Assembly: GCA_937941555.1 (NCBI GenBank) | Contig: CALDHJ010000585.1 | Coordinates: 1 to 8,162, forward strand | Direction: 5' to 3' | Source: an uncultured Granulosicoccaceae bacterium | GTDB taxonomy: Bacteria; Pseudomonadota; Gammaproteobacteria; CALCKW01 | DNA: 8,162 nucleotides | Part shown: in pieces, positions 1-6,441 of the stretch | How positions within the stretch are numbered: position 1 is the stretch's first letter | Layout: each line of letters starts with the position of its first letter | Position numbers and translations under genes: made by a program | The notes under the pieces: generated by a model | Told to the model about the DNA's origin: nothing | Seen by the model: only the letters and a program-made list of their open reading frames with translations | Databases searched by the model: none

Positions 1-727
1 CATCACTCTGCACGGGGGCTACATCCCCTTCGGCGGTACTTTCCTCACCTTCTCCGACTACTCGCGCAACGCGCTGCGCATGTCGGCGCTGATGAAGCGC
101 CGCACCATCCACGTCTTCACCCACGACTCGATCGGCCTCGGCGAAGACGGCCCGACGCACCAGTCTGTCGAACACGCAGCGGCGTTGCGCCTGATCCCGA
201 ACCTCGACGTCTGGCGCCCGGGCGACCTGAGCGAAACCTTCGTCGCCTGGACCGAGTCCCTCGCCGCAGCTGACCGCCCGAGCGCCCTGTTGCTGTCGCG
301 CCAGGGCATGCCGCCGCAGCCGCGCGACGAGGCCACGCGCAACGCGATTGCGCGCGGTGGTTACGTGCTCAAAGACGCCGGCAACCCGGTTGCCGTCGTC
401 ATCGGCACCGGTTCGGAATTGCACCTCGCCGTTGAAGCAGCCGACGCCCTCGCGCAAGACGGCATCGCCGTGCGCGTGGTGTCGATGCCCTGTCTCGATG
501 CCTTCGAGCGCCAGGATGCGGCCTACCAGGAGAGCGTCCTGCCAGCCGGTCTGCCGGTTGCCGCGATCGAAGCCGGTGTGCCGGATAGCTGGTTGCGTTT
601 CGCACCGCGCAGCCGCGTGATCGGCATGCCAGGCTACGGCGAATCCGCGCCCGGTGGCGTGCTCTACGACCACTTTGGCATCACCAGCGCCGCGCTCGCC
701 GACGCCGTTCGCAAGGCGCTCGCATGA
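1..727 (+). CDS. tkt: Transketolase, C-terminal part (5' end outside window)
   Basis: Transketolase moves two-carbon ketol units between sugar phosphates, using thiamine diphosphate, in the cytosolic non-oxidative pentose-phosphate pathway (and the Calvin cycle where present). The reading frame is already open at base 2 and gives 241 residues to a TGA at 725-727. That is roughly the last third of a protein usually about 660 residues long. It opens with [20 protein letters not shown], the aromatic thiamine-pyrimidine pocket region, followed by [15 protein letters not shown], the highly conserved substrate/phosphate-binding block. The C-terminal domain shows [39 protein letters not shown] and [11 protein letters not shown], all typical of bacterial TktA. 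The last 4 bases overlap the start of rpe, so the two genes are probably translationally coupled. The upstream part of the operon is not visible. No frameshift or missing key segment is seen. The family is clear; whether it is the housekeeping or a Calvin-cycle copy cannot be told. Confidence 0.96.
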   Translation, partial: ITLHGGYIPFGGTFLTFSDYSRNALRMSALMKRRTIHVFTHDSIGLGEDGPTHQSVEHAAALRLIPNLDVWRPGDLSETFVAWTESLAAADRPSALLLSRQGMPPQPRDEATRNAIARGGYVLKDAGNPVAVVIGTGSELHLAVEAADALAQDGIAVRVVSMPCLDAFERQDAAYQESVLPAGLPVAAIEAGVPDSWLRFAPRSRVIGMPGYGESAPGGVLYDHFGITSAALADAVRKALA

Positions 728-1416
728 AGCAACCCGCGCTGATCGCCCCGTCCATTCTGGCCGCCAACTTCGCGGCCCTCGGACAGGACGTCGACGACGC
801 CATCGCCTCGGGCGCCGAGTGGGTGCATTTCGATGTGATGGATAACCACTATGTGCCCAACCTCAGCTTCGGGCCGGTGGTGTGTCAGGCCCTGCGCGAC
901 CACGGCGTGACCGCGCCGATCGATGTCCACCTGATGGTCAAGCCGGTCGACCGCATCGTGCCGGAGTTCGGCGCGGCGGGTGCGAGCAGCATCACCTTCC
1001 ACCCCGAGGCGAGTGATCACATCGATCGCACGCTGCAGTTGATTCGGGACCAGGGCTGTCAAAGCGGGCTGGTGTTCAACCCGGCAACCCCGCTCGATTG
1101 CCTGAAGTACGTACTCGACAAGATCGACATTGTGTTGCTGATGTCGGTTAACCCGGGCTTTGGTGGGCAATCGTTCATCCCCTCGACGCTCGACAAGCTG
1201 CGCGAGGCACGCGCCCTGATCGACGCGAGCGGACGGGATATACGCCTTCAAGTTGACGGCGGGGTCAAACTCGACAACATCGCCGACATCGCCGCTGCGG
1301 GTGCCGACACCTTCGTTGCGGGTTCCGCATTTTTCGGTGCGGCCCAGGCATCCGACAGCCACCGCTTCAACACCGTTTGCACCGAATTGCTGTCGCGCGC
1401 TCGCGACACTGCCTGA
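724..1416 (+). CDS. rpe: Ribulose-phosphate 3-epimerase
   Basis: This enzyme interconverts D-ribulose 5-phosphate and D-xylulose 5-phosphate, supplying the ketose donor used by the transketolase encoded just upstream. The product has 230 residues, a normal length for this TIM-barrel family. Visible landmarks are APSILAANF near residues 8-16 (active-site Ser10), [17 protein letters not shown] at 35-51 (metal ligands His35 and Asp37, with Asp37 also the first acid/base), DVHLMV with metal ligand His69, [10 protein letters not shown] at 140-149 for phosphate and substrate contacts, and QVDGGV with the second catalytic acid Asp178. Near the C-terminus VAGSAFFG matches the phosphate-binding loop. 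The ATG at 724 lies inside the transketolase stop (ATGA) and is preceded by an AAGG about 7 bases upstream, so this start is well supported. The gene ends facing the transporter gene on the other strand. All catalytic residues are present, so it should be active. Confidence 0.97.
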   Translation: MKQPALIAPSILAANFAALGQDVDDAIASGAEWVHFDVMDNHYVPNLSFGPVVCQALRDHGVTAPIDVHLMVKPVDRIVPEFGAAGASSITFHPEASDHIDRTLQLIRDQGCQSGLVFNPATPLDCLKYVLDKIDIVLLMSVNPGFGGQSFIPSTLDKLREARALIDASGRDIRLQVDGGVKLDNIADIAAAGADTFVAGSAFFGAAQASDSHRFNTVCTELLSRARDTA

Positions 1417-1472
1417 GTACCATCCGACCAACGGATTGCGATCGCGGTTGAATCGCCCGCCCCGCTCAGGGG
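1417..1472. terminator. Weak hairpins between convergent rpe and transporter genes
   Basis: Two small hairpins fall where the two convergent transcription units meet. One pairs 1422-1426 with 1432-1436 (5 bp, 5-base loop) and has no T-run after it. The other pairs CCCC at 1460-1463 with GGGG at 1469-1472 and is followed on the plus strand only by TTT; it overlaps the transporter stop codon. Either could slow polymerase, but neither is a convincing intrinsic terminator. Position is the main argument. Confidence 0.2.
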
Positions 1473-2398
1473 TTTGATCCGGCCGATTGGTCGGACGGGG
1501 GGCGCCCGTGCGCGCCAGCGTGAACCAACTGCTCCCGCACCACCCAGACGCTCGCCGCAATCAACAACAGCGCACCGGCAAACACCTGCTCGCTGGGCCA
1601 TTCGCTGAATATCAGCGCACCGATCATCACCATCCAGATGAATTGCGTGTTGACCATCACGGTCAGGAAGTGCGCCGGCACCAACTTTACTGCCTCGACA
1701 ATCAACCACCGCGACAAGAACATGAACAGCGAATAGGCCGTGATCCAGAACACATCGATCCACGCCATTGGCACATACACAAACGGCAACAACGCCAGCA
1801 TGGCCCCGCTGATGACCACATTCGGATAAAAAATCAGCAACATTGGCCGGTGTTCGCGCTGACTGATATAACGCGACAACACAATCGACAGGGTGCCGGT
1901 GACAACCCCGATGCTCGCGCACACGTAACCGATCAGCTTGCCGTCGGTCGCGCCGGCAAACAGCAGACCAACACCCACTCCCGCAACCCCCAACGCGAGC
2001 CAGCTTCGCGCCGCCACCTGCTCACCCAGAATCGGTTTCGCCGCCACGCCGGATAGCAACGGCGCGAGGCCGATGAACAGGAAGACTTCGGCAAAATCGA
2101 GGTGTTTGAATGCGTAGTAGTAACCGACAACGGCGACACATGCGCAGACGCTTCGAAGGCCCATCGCGATCGGGTGCGCGGTGCGCCAATCAAGGCGTTC
2201 ACCGGTCCACCGCGAGCCCGTGACACAAAACAGGCAAATCAACACACCAGAGAAGACAAAGAGCTGCGGTGCTTCGAAATGGCTTGCGCAATATTTGATG
2301 ATGCCATCGGTGATAGCCGCGACGAAGGTAAACAAGAGCGCGAGTGCAACACCCACCCACACCGATCGCACGCCGCGCAACGCGCTTGGCTCATGCAT
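1466..2398 (-). CDS. DMT superfamily (EamA-like) 10-TM transporter
   Basis: This is an inner-membrane protein of the drug/metabolite transporter superfamily, whose members mostly export or exchange small metabolites such as amino acids, nucleotides or cofactors. The substrate is not predictable here. With the ATG at 2398 it has 310 residues and about ten hydrophobic segments in two EamA repeats (roughly 12-140 and 150-290). Characteristic stretches are YYYAFKHLDFAEVFLFIG and APLLSGVAAKPILGEQV at the end of repeat 1, and VPAHFLTVMVNTQFIWMVMI followed by LIFSEWPSEQ in repeat 2. The C-terminal tail is short and hydrophilic. An in-frame upstream ATG at 2497 would add 33 residues, but they lie wholly inside the preceding gene and do not look like a signal. 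The 2398 start overlaps the upstream stop as ATGCATGA, which favours coupled translation. No good Shine-Dalgarno is seen, consistent with that. Family is firm; function within the operon (export of a peptide product or unrelated metabolite) is inference. Confidence 0.88.
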   Translation of the reverse strand: MHEPSALRGVRSVWVGVALALLFTFVAAITDGIIKYCASHFEAPQLFVFSGVLICLFCVTGSRWTGERLDWRTAHPIAMGLRSVCACVAVVGYYYAFKHLDFAEVFLFIGLAPLLSGVAAKPILGEQVAARSWLALGVAGVGVGLLFAGATDGKLIGYVCASIGVVTGTLSIVLSRYISQREHRPMLLIFYPNVVISGAMLALLPFVYVPMAWIDVFWITAYSLFMFLSRWLIVEAVKLVPAHFLTVMVNTQFIWMVMIGALIFSEWPSEQVFAGALLLIAASVWVVREQLVHAGAHGRPPSDQSAGSNP

Positions 2399-3515
2399 GT
2401 GCGAGGACAGACACAGAGCGCGAAAAAGCCTGAAAGAAACCGGGGAATTCGGCACAACTGGCGTCCAGTGCATGCACACTGGCGCGTGTTCTGTCACTCA
2501 GCTGCTGGCCACCGCCAGCGAGAAAGCGTTCCCAGGACGCACACCGGCCATCACCGCTTTGCCACAGTGCGTGCGAGAGTTCGCGTAGCGGGCTGGGTTG
2601 CCGCGCACGTTCCTGTCGCGCGAACACACAATCGGATGCGGCGAATCCGTTGGCAAACAACACCCGACCCGACAGCGTCGCAGCCCACCCCAGGGTCAGT
2701 GCCTCGTGGTAGTAGTCCGCACCCGGCACGCATCGGCCAGTCGGCTCTGCCTGTATTTTTTCATGGGCCGAGCACAGCACTTGCTGCCAGTAAAACGGGG
2801 GTTCGCTGCCGCTGTATTGCAGCGCCACCGCCACTTCCGCCAGCAGATCCATGTCGTTATCCAGCAAGGCCACCATGCCGGCGTTGTAAAGCGACGTCGA
2901 GACGTCTCCCAACCAGGTTGGCTCAACTGCGCCGTACCGACTCGCATAAAACACCGCATGGGTGAGCTCGAACGCCGCTTTGCGATTGGGCACCGCAAAG
3001 AACGCCGCGTTGCCACAGAACGCGGCGATGCGCTCGCAAAGCGCAGAATCGTGCCTCGATTCCAATATCCAATCGGCTTCCAGACGCTGCAAATCGGATA
3101 ATTCACCCGACATCAGATTCTGTTGCCGAACATGGTCAGCAAGCCGTTCAAACAGCCGCTGCCCATAACCCAACACTTCGAGGTCACGGATAATAGAGAG
3201 AATAAAACGGTAATACTGGGGAAAGAACTGCAATCGCGACGCGCAGGTTGAATGAAAGGTTTCGTAGTGCGCAAGTGCATCAAAATCGACGGCCGTATCG
3301 GATACAACCAGCAAGCGCAACAGCTCAGCGTTTTCTTTCAGCCAATAAACATCGTCCGCCGAACGTCGCTGACTGACAAAAGCCGACAGCAACGCGTCAA
3401 CATCCTGCACACGTACGGGTGCTTCTTCGGAAACGGCATACAACACGCTTGACAACTCCCTGTCGCCAAAAACGATTTCAACGCGGCGCCAGGCTTTTGC
3501 GCCTGACACCGCCAC
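2391..3515 (-). CDS. Hypothetical 374-residue alpha-helical protein in peptide operon
   Basis: I do not recognise this protein with confidence. It is a real gene: the frame is open for 374 codons, composition is that of a soluble globular protein, and it sits tightly in an operon. It starts with GTG at 3515 (an in-frame TAA at 3519-3521 rules out a longer protein; a second GTG lies at 3509), and only a weak GGA-type ribosome site is visible. The sequence is rich in Leu, Ala, Phe and Tyr and looks mostly helical, with no signal peptide and no convincing membrane segment. Notable stretches are FFPQYYRFILSIIRDLEVLG at 97-116 and FELTHAVFYASRYG at 182-195. There are scattered Cys residues (91, 160, 167, 248, 262, 296, 325, 354) but no CxxC or other metal cluster. 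The 'ELTHxxFY..xxG' pattern reminds me, from memory only, of uncharacterised helical proteins seen in some natural-product clusters. It lies 148 bases after the repeat-peptide gene and overlaps the transporter gene by 8 bases. A partner, maturation or binding role toward the peptide is possible; no catalytic motif is seen. Confidence 0.82.
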   Translation of the reverse strand: MAVSGAKAWRRVEIVFGDRELSSVLYAVSEEAPVRVQDVDALLSAFVSQRRSADDVYWLKENAELLRLLVVSDTAVDFDALAHYETFHSTCASRLQFFPQYYRFILSIIRDLEVLGYGQRLFERLADHVRQQNLMSGELSDLQRLEADWILESRHDSALCERIAAFCGNAAFFAVPNRKAAFELTHAVFYASRYGAVEPTWLGDVSTSLYNAGMVALLDNDMDLLAEVAVALQYSGSEPPFYWQQVLCSAHEKIQAEPTGRCVPGADYYHEALTLGWAATLSGRVLFANGFAASDCVFARQERARQPSPLRELSHALWQSGDGRCASWERFLAGGGQQLSDRTRASVHALDASCAEFPGFFQAFSRSVSVLAHA

Positions 3516-3663
3516 ACGTTACGTTTTTCCACGGCAAGATCTTACAAAGAGAAGCAATGCATCGATCGCTGACAGCACAGACCAGTCGAACAGACTCGAC
3601 CGACCCATGACGTCAATGCAAATATTCCGCAGCTGTATTATCAGTGCCGCCGAGAATCGGGTA
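3516..3663 (-). other. 148-base spacer between peptide gene and helical-protein gene
   Basis: This spacer follows the peptide stop and precedes the GTG start of the 374-residue protein on the same strand. It contains the 8-base palindrome TGACGTCA at 3608-3615 and a 5-bp hairpin (3585-3589 pairing with 3596-3600, 6-base loop). Neither is followed by a T-run in the minus direction, so no intrinsic terminator is evident and read-through is plausible. A processing site or partial attenuator giving more peptide than downstream protein would fit, but this is speculation. Confidence 0.35.
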
Positions 3664-3891
3664 TCAGGATTTATAACAACCGAACAGCTCAGAGCCTTGG
3701 CCCTGAAGGGTGTCGCCACCGCGCTTCTGGTTGTAACAACCGTACAACTCACTGCCATAACCGGTGTAAAGGTTTCCGCGAGCTTCGGCGTAGCAGCCGA
3801 ACAACTCACACCCTTCCCCGGAAAAAACGTCAGCCTCAACCGGTGACACGGTTGGCGAAACCTGCTGATTCATTGCGATATTGGACTGCAT
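3664..3891 (-). CDS. 75-residue triple-repeat Cys peptide, possible RiPP-type precursor
   Basis: This small gene encodes a peptide I cannot match to a named family. With the ATG at 3891 it has 75 residues. Residues 1-24 form a polar, Cys-free segment (starting MQSNIAMNQQ). The rest carries three decapeptide blocks: GEGCELFGCY (25-34), GYGSELYGCY (44-53) and GQGSELFGCY (64-73), separated by 9 and 10 variable, polar, Arg/Gly-containing residues and ending just two residues after the last block. Cys are at 28, 33, 52 and 72. There is no hydrophobic signal peptide or membrane segment. The start is fixed by GGAGG at 3901-3905, 9 bases before the ATG; a TTG at 3900 abuts that site and is unlikely. 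The three blocks differ mostly by synonymous changes or Phe/Tyr exchange, which indicates selection on the peptide. It is the first gene of a probable operon with a helical protein and a DMT transporter. A leader plus repeated-core precursor is the leading idea; a metal-binding or self-assembling repeat protein is the alternative. Confidence 0.8.
   Translation of the reverse strand: MQSNIAMNQQVSPTVSPVEADVFSGEGCELFGCYAEARGNLYTGYGSELYGCYNQKRGGDTLQGQGSELFGCYKS
3673..3702 (-). repeat. Decapeptide repeat unit 3 (GQGSELFGCY)
   Basis: Third and last copy of the coding repeat, residues 64-73 of the 75-residue peptide, followed by only Lys-Ser and the stop. It lies 60 bases from unit 2. Its Cys and Gly codons match unit 2, while the Leu codon differs synonymously. 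Confidence 0.85.
3733..3762 (-). repeat. Decapeptide repeat unit 2 (GYGSELYGCY)
   Basis: Second copy, residues 44-53. It has Tyr where the other two units have Phe at the seventh position, and Ser rather than Cys at the fourth. It lies 57 bases from unit 1. Confidence 0.85.
3790..3819 (-). repeat. Decapeptide repeat unit 1 (GEGCELFGCY)
   Basis: First copy, residues 25-34, directly after the N-terminal segment. It is the only unit with two Cys (positions four and nine of the block). Its Gly-Cys codons differ from units 2 and 3 at third positions only. Confidence 0.85.
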
Positions 3892-3900
3892 GATTTTCAA

Positions 3901-3905
3901 CCTCC
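3901..3905 (-). promoter_or_regulatory. Strong Shine-Dalgarno for the repeat peptide
   Basis: GGAGG on the minus strand lies 9 bases before the ATG at 3891. It decides the start of the 75-residue peptide over the TTG at 3900, and is much stronger than the ribosome sites of the two downstream genes, implying that the peptide is made in excess. Confidence 0.8.
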
Positions 3906-3928
3906 ATATTGTTAATCAAGCGCGGTCG

Positions 3929-3957
3929 ATTATGCACGCAATTCACCGGCGTGCAAA
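3929..3957 (-). promoter_or_regulatory. Sigma70-like promoter for the peptide operon
   Basis: On the minus strand a TTTGCA -35-like box (3952-3957; 4 of 6 to consensus) is followed by a 17-base spacer and a CATAAT -10 box (3929-3934; 5 of 6). Transcription would begin near 3922, leaving a leader of about 30 bases that contains the GGAGG ribosome site. Good spacing and position, but predicted by eye only. Confidence 0.5.
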
Positions 3958-4027
3958 CCAAACATTTTAAATTGAACGACCCTCATTTGGTTTTCATTTC
4001 ACAGACGGAATTAAACAACCACCACAA

Positions 4028-4081
4028 AAACGTGAATACGCACCGCGCAAACGCGAATACAGAAAACGAAAGCGTGAACTT
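4028..4081. repeat. Three direct repeats with exact 21-base period
   Basis: AAACGTGAATAC (4028-4039), AAACGCGAATAC (4049-4060) and AAGCGTGAACTT (4070-4081) start exactly 21 bases apart, that is two helical turns. Units 1 and 2 differ at a single base; unit 3 is more degenerate. They lie about 105-160 bases upstream of the predicted peptide-operon start site and about 200 bases upstream of the predicted rightward start, a reasonable place for an activator or cooperative regulator. They are only three and short, so neither a plasmid-type origin nor a CRISPR array is likely. Confidence 0.55.
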
Positions 4082-4134
4082 CCTGATCATCCAATCTCGT
4101 CGACCCGCCTCCGCAACGCCAACCTGTTGTGTTC

Positions 4135-4153
4135 GTTGATCACACACATCAAC
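4135..4153. promoter_or_regulatory. Inverted repeat, possible operator
   Basis: GTTGAT (4135-4140) and ATCAAC (4148-4153) form perfect 6-base arms around a 7-base CACACAC spacer. The size suits a dimeric regulator site such as a TetR- or GntR-family operator between divergent promoters. It matches no consensus that I know, and a chance palindrome of this size is possible. Confidence 0.3.
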
Positions 4154-4244
4154 CCACGTGCTCGTGCGCCAAGCCGCGTTCCAACGCAGCCCCCCGTACC
4201 CAGCCTCAAGCTGCCATCACCCTGATCATTGCTGTGTGTACGGC

Positions 4245-4273
4245 CTGACGCCACAAGCCAACGCGGGTAAACT
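4245..4273 (+). promoter_or_regulatory. Possible promoter of the beta-oxidation operon
   Basis: CTGACG (4245-4250) and TAAACT (4268-4273) with a 17-base spacer each match the sigma70 boxes at 4 of 6 positions. Transcription would start near 4280, about 30 bases before the ATG at 4312. Weak by sequence but well placed. Confidence 0.35.
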
Positions 4274-4311
4274 GCGATATCACGCCCAGCCCCACCGACA
4301 AGAGAACGCGA

Positions 4312-6390
4312 ATGAGCGACGTCACGACACTTGAGATCCTCGGATCAACCGCACTGATCACCGTCGACAATCCACCCGTGAACGCTGCGAGTGCCGCCGT
4401 GCGGCAGGGGCTTGTCAACCGCATCGACGAAGCCAACAGCAATGATGCAGTCGACGTCATCGCCATCATCGGTGCCGGGCGCACCTTCACCGCCGGTGCG
4501 GATATTCGAGAGTTCGGCAAAACACCTGTCGAGCCCATGCTGACCGAGGTGTGTTCGCACATCGAAGCCTCGGCCAAGCCCGTTATCGCCGTGCTGCACG
4601 GCACGACGCTCGGCGGAGGGCTCGAGATTGCGCTGGGCTGCCATGCCCGTATCGGTGTGCCCACTGTGCAACTGGGCTTCCCCGAGGTGTCACTCGGCAT
4701 CATTCCCGGTGCCGGTGGCACACAACGCGCGCCTCGGCTGTCCGGCATGGGCGCCGCCGCTGAGTACATCGCGTCAGGTCGCCGCCTAAGCAGTGACGAG
4801 GCGCTGGCAAAAGGCCTTCTGGACGCCATCGCGGATGGTGAACCGCGTGCGATTGCTCTCGATCAGGCAGAGCGTGTGCGCCAAGGTGACCTCGCGACCC
4901 GCCGCGTCGGCGAACTCGACGCCTCCCTGGATCCGGACGCCATCACTGCCGCACGTGCCGCCGTGGCAAAACGGGCACCACTGCTGGTGGCGCCGCAGCG
5001 CTGCATCGACGCGGTGGCTGACAGCACCCTCGAGTTGTCGGCGGGTCTCGCCCGCGAGCGCGAGCTCTTCGCCGAATGCATGGCGACAGACCAGCACAAG
5101 GGTCTCGTGCATGCCTTTTTTGCCGAACGCGCTGTGCAGAAGATTCCCGAAGCCAGCGAAACACCCCGCCCAATCGAAAGCCTCGGTGTAGTGGGCGGCG
5201 GCACCATGGGCTCCGGCATCGCGACTTCAGCGCTGTTTGCCGGCCTGCCCGTCACTCTGGTCGAAATGAACGCAGACGGGCTCGACCGTGCACGCACTGC
5301 AATCGCGGGCAACCTCGCCGGTGCAGTCAAGCGCGGCAAGCTCAGCCAGGACAAGCACGACGCCATTCTGGCCTCGGCACTGACATTCAGCACCGATCTT
5401 GCGGACCTTGCCGAGTCCGACCTCGTGATCGAAGCGGTGTTCGAGGACATGGATGTCAAGAAAGACATTTTTGCCAAGCTCGACACCCTCTGCAAACCCA
5501 CCGCACTGCTCGCGAGCAACACGTCCTACCTCGACATCAATGTCATCGCGGCTTGCACCAATCGCCCGACCCAGGTCCTCGGCCTGCACTTCTTCTCGCC
5601 TGCACACATCATGCGGCTGCTCGAAGTTGTGGTCGGGGATCAGACGGCACCGGATGTGGTTGCAACCGGTTTTGCACTGGGCAAACGCCTTCGCAAGGTG
5701 GCTGTCCGGGCAGGTGTGTGTGACGGTTTCATCGGCAACCGCATCCTCGGCCACTTTCGCAAAGTCGCCGATTACATGATGCTCGACGGCGCCCACTACA
5801 GCCAGATTGACGCCGCCCTCGAAGACTTCGGGTTCGCCATGGGCCCTTTTGCGGTATCCGACCTCGCCGGCCTCGACATCGGCTGGGCGACCCGCAAGCG
5901 ACTCGCCGCCACCAAACCCGCGGCTGAACGCGATGTCGGTGTCTCCGACCGCATCTGCGAGAACGGCTGGTTCGGGCGCAAGACCCAGCGCGGCTTCTAC
6001 GACTACCGCAGCGGTAAGAAAGCCGCCAACCCCGACGTCGACGCGATTCTCGAAGCTGAGCGCCAGGCCGCCGGCATTACCCCTGCCGCATTCGAGAACA
6101 GCGACATCGTCGACCGCTACATGACAGCCATGATTGCCGAAGCGACACGCGTGATCGAAGACGGCATAGCGCTGCGCCCGGTCGACGTCGATACCGTTTT
6201 TCTGTTTGGCTACGGCTTTCCGCGCCAACGCGGTGGCCCACTGCACTACGCCGACACCCTCGGTGCGGCAGCGCTGGTCGCGCGGATGGAACGCTGGGCA
6301 GAAGAAGATGCCCACTACTGGCAAGTGCCCGCGTTGTTGCGCAAGATGGCGGCAGACGGCAGCACCTTTGCCGACCTGAACCGCGCCTGA
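4312..6390 (+). CDS. Fused enoyl-CoA hydratase / 3-hydroxyacyl-CoA dehydrogenase
   Basis: This bifunctional beta-oxidation enzyme hydrates trans-2-enoyl-CoA to 3-hydroxyacyl-CoA and oxidises it with NAD+ to 3-ketoacyl-CoA. The 692 residues fit the roughly 700-residue PimF / peroxisomal multifunctional enzyme type. Residues 1-185 form the crotonase domain: an oxyanion-hole region near AGADIREF (61-68), GGGLEIALGC with Glu105, and LGFPEVSLGIIPGAGGTQR with Glu125, the two expected catalytic glutamates. A helical linker follows. Residues 290-465 are the NAD-binding domain, with GGGTMGSG at 295-302 and the dehydrogenase residues Ser405 (ASNTS), His426 (GLHFFSP), Glu438 and Asn476 (GFIGN), spaced exactly as in human 3-hydroxyacyl-CoA dehydrogenase. 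Residues 470-690 hold two C-terminal domains, with FGFAMGPF and later FLFGYGFPRQRGGP. The ATG at 4312 has AAGAGA just upstream. Two acyl-CoA dehydrogenase genes follow after 51 bases. Chain-length or diacid preference cannot be read from sequence. Confidence 0.94.
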   Translation: MSDVTTLEILGSTALITVDNPPVNAASAAVRQGLVNRIDEANSNDAVDVIAIIGAGRTFTAGADIREFGKTPVEPMLTEVCSHIEASAKPVIAVLHGTTLGGGLEIALGCHARIGVPTVQLGFPEVSLGIIPGAGGTQRAPRLSGMGAAAEYIASGRRLSSDEALAKGLLDAIADGEPRAIALDQAERVRQGDLATRRVGELDASLDPDAITAARAAVAKRAPLLVAPQRCIDAVADSTLELSAGLARERELFAECMATDQHKGLVHAFFAERAVQKIPEASETPRPIESLGVVGGGTMGSGIATSALFAGLPVTLVEMNADGLDRARTAIAGNLAGAVKRGKLSQDKHDAILASALTFSTDLADLAESDLVIEAVFEDMDVKKDIFAKLDTLCKPTALLASNTSYLDINVIAACTNRPTQVLGLHFFSPAHIMRLLEVVVGDQTAPDVVATGFALGKRLRKVAVRAGVCDGFIGNRILGHFRKVADYMMLDGAHYSQIDAALEDFGFAMGPFAVSDLAGLDIGWATRKRLAATKPAAERDVGVSDRICENGWFGRKTQRGFYDYRSGKKAANPDVDAILEAERQAAGITPAAFENSDIVDRYMTAMIAEATRVIEDGIALRPVDVDTVFLFGYGFPRQRGGPLHYADTLGAAALVARMERWAEEDAHYWQVPALLRKMAADGSTFADLNRA

Positions 6391-6441
6391 TATCGATTGC
6401 CGCGCCGCACCCGTCGGTGCAGCGCCTTCCCGGAGACCCCC

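Larger units (their letters stand above)
3892..4311. other. Divergent intergenic regulatory region
   Basis: About 420 bases separate the divergently read peptide operon and beta-oxidation operon. I see no convincing gene in it. The left half (about 3905-4080) is clearly richer in A and T than the surrounding genes; the right half returns to high GC. It holds the peptide promoter, three 21-base-phased direct repeats, an inverted repeat at 4135-4153, three TGATCA hexamers (4084, 4137, 4223) with CCTGATCAT occurring twice, and a possible promoter for the rightward operon. Confidence 0.7.

Noticed and set aside
664..1560. 298-codon minus-strand open frame over rpe
   Set aside because: It mirrors rpe, whose catalytic residues are all present on the plus strand; the antisense product is low-complexity charged sequence.
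2399..2497. 33-residue N-terminal extension of the DMT transporter (ATG at 2497)
   Set aside because: The extension lies entirely within the upstream coding gene, adds no membrane segment, and the ATG at 2398 overlaps the upstream stop in the usual coupled manner.
2102..2965. 287-codon plus-strand open frame
   Set aside because: Antisense across the transporter and helical-protein genes. Its product is Arg/Pro/His-rich without domain character, as expected for a shadow frame.
3585..3600. Intrinsic terminator after the peptide gene
   Set aside because: The hairpin stem is only 5 bp and no T-run follows on the minus strand, so it does not support separating the peptide from the downstream genes.
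3519..3839. 106-codon minus-strand frame overlapping the peptide gene
   Set aside because: It shares the strand of the repeat peptide but another frame. It lacks a ribosome site comparable to GGAGG, and its periodic look comes from the peptide repeats.
4028..4081. CRISPR array or plasmid iterons
   Set aside because: Only three 12-base units at a 21-base period, with no spacers of CRISPR length, no cas genes and no replication initiator gene in the window.
3909..4139. Plus-strand 76-residue open frame with an Asn-rich heptad-like stretch
   Set aside because: It starts with TTG without a ribosome site, runs through the predicted peptide promoter, and its apparent 7-residue periodicity is simply the 21-base DNA repeat read in frame.
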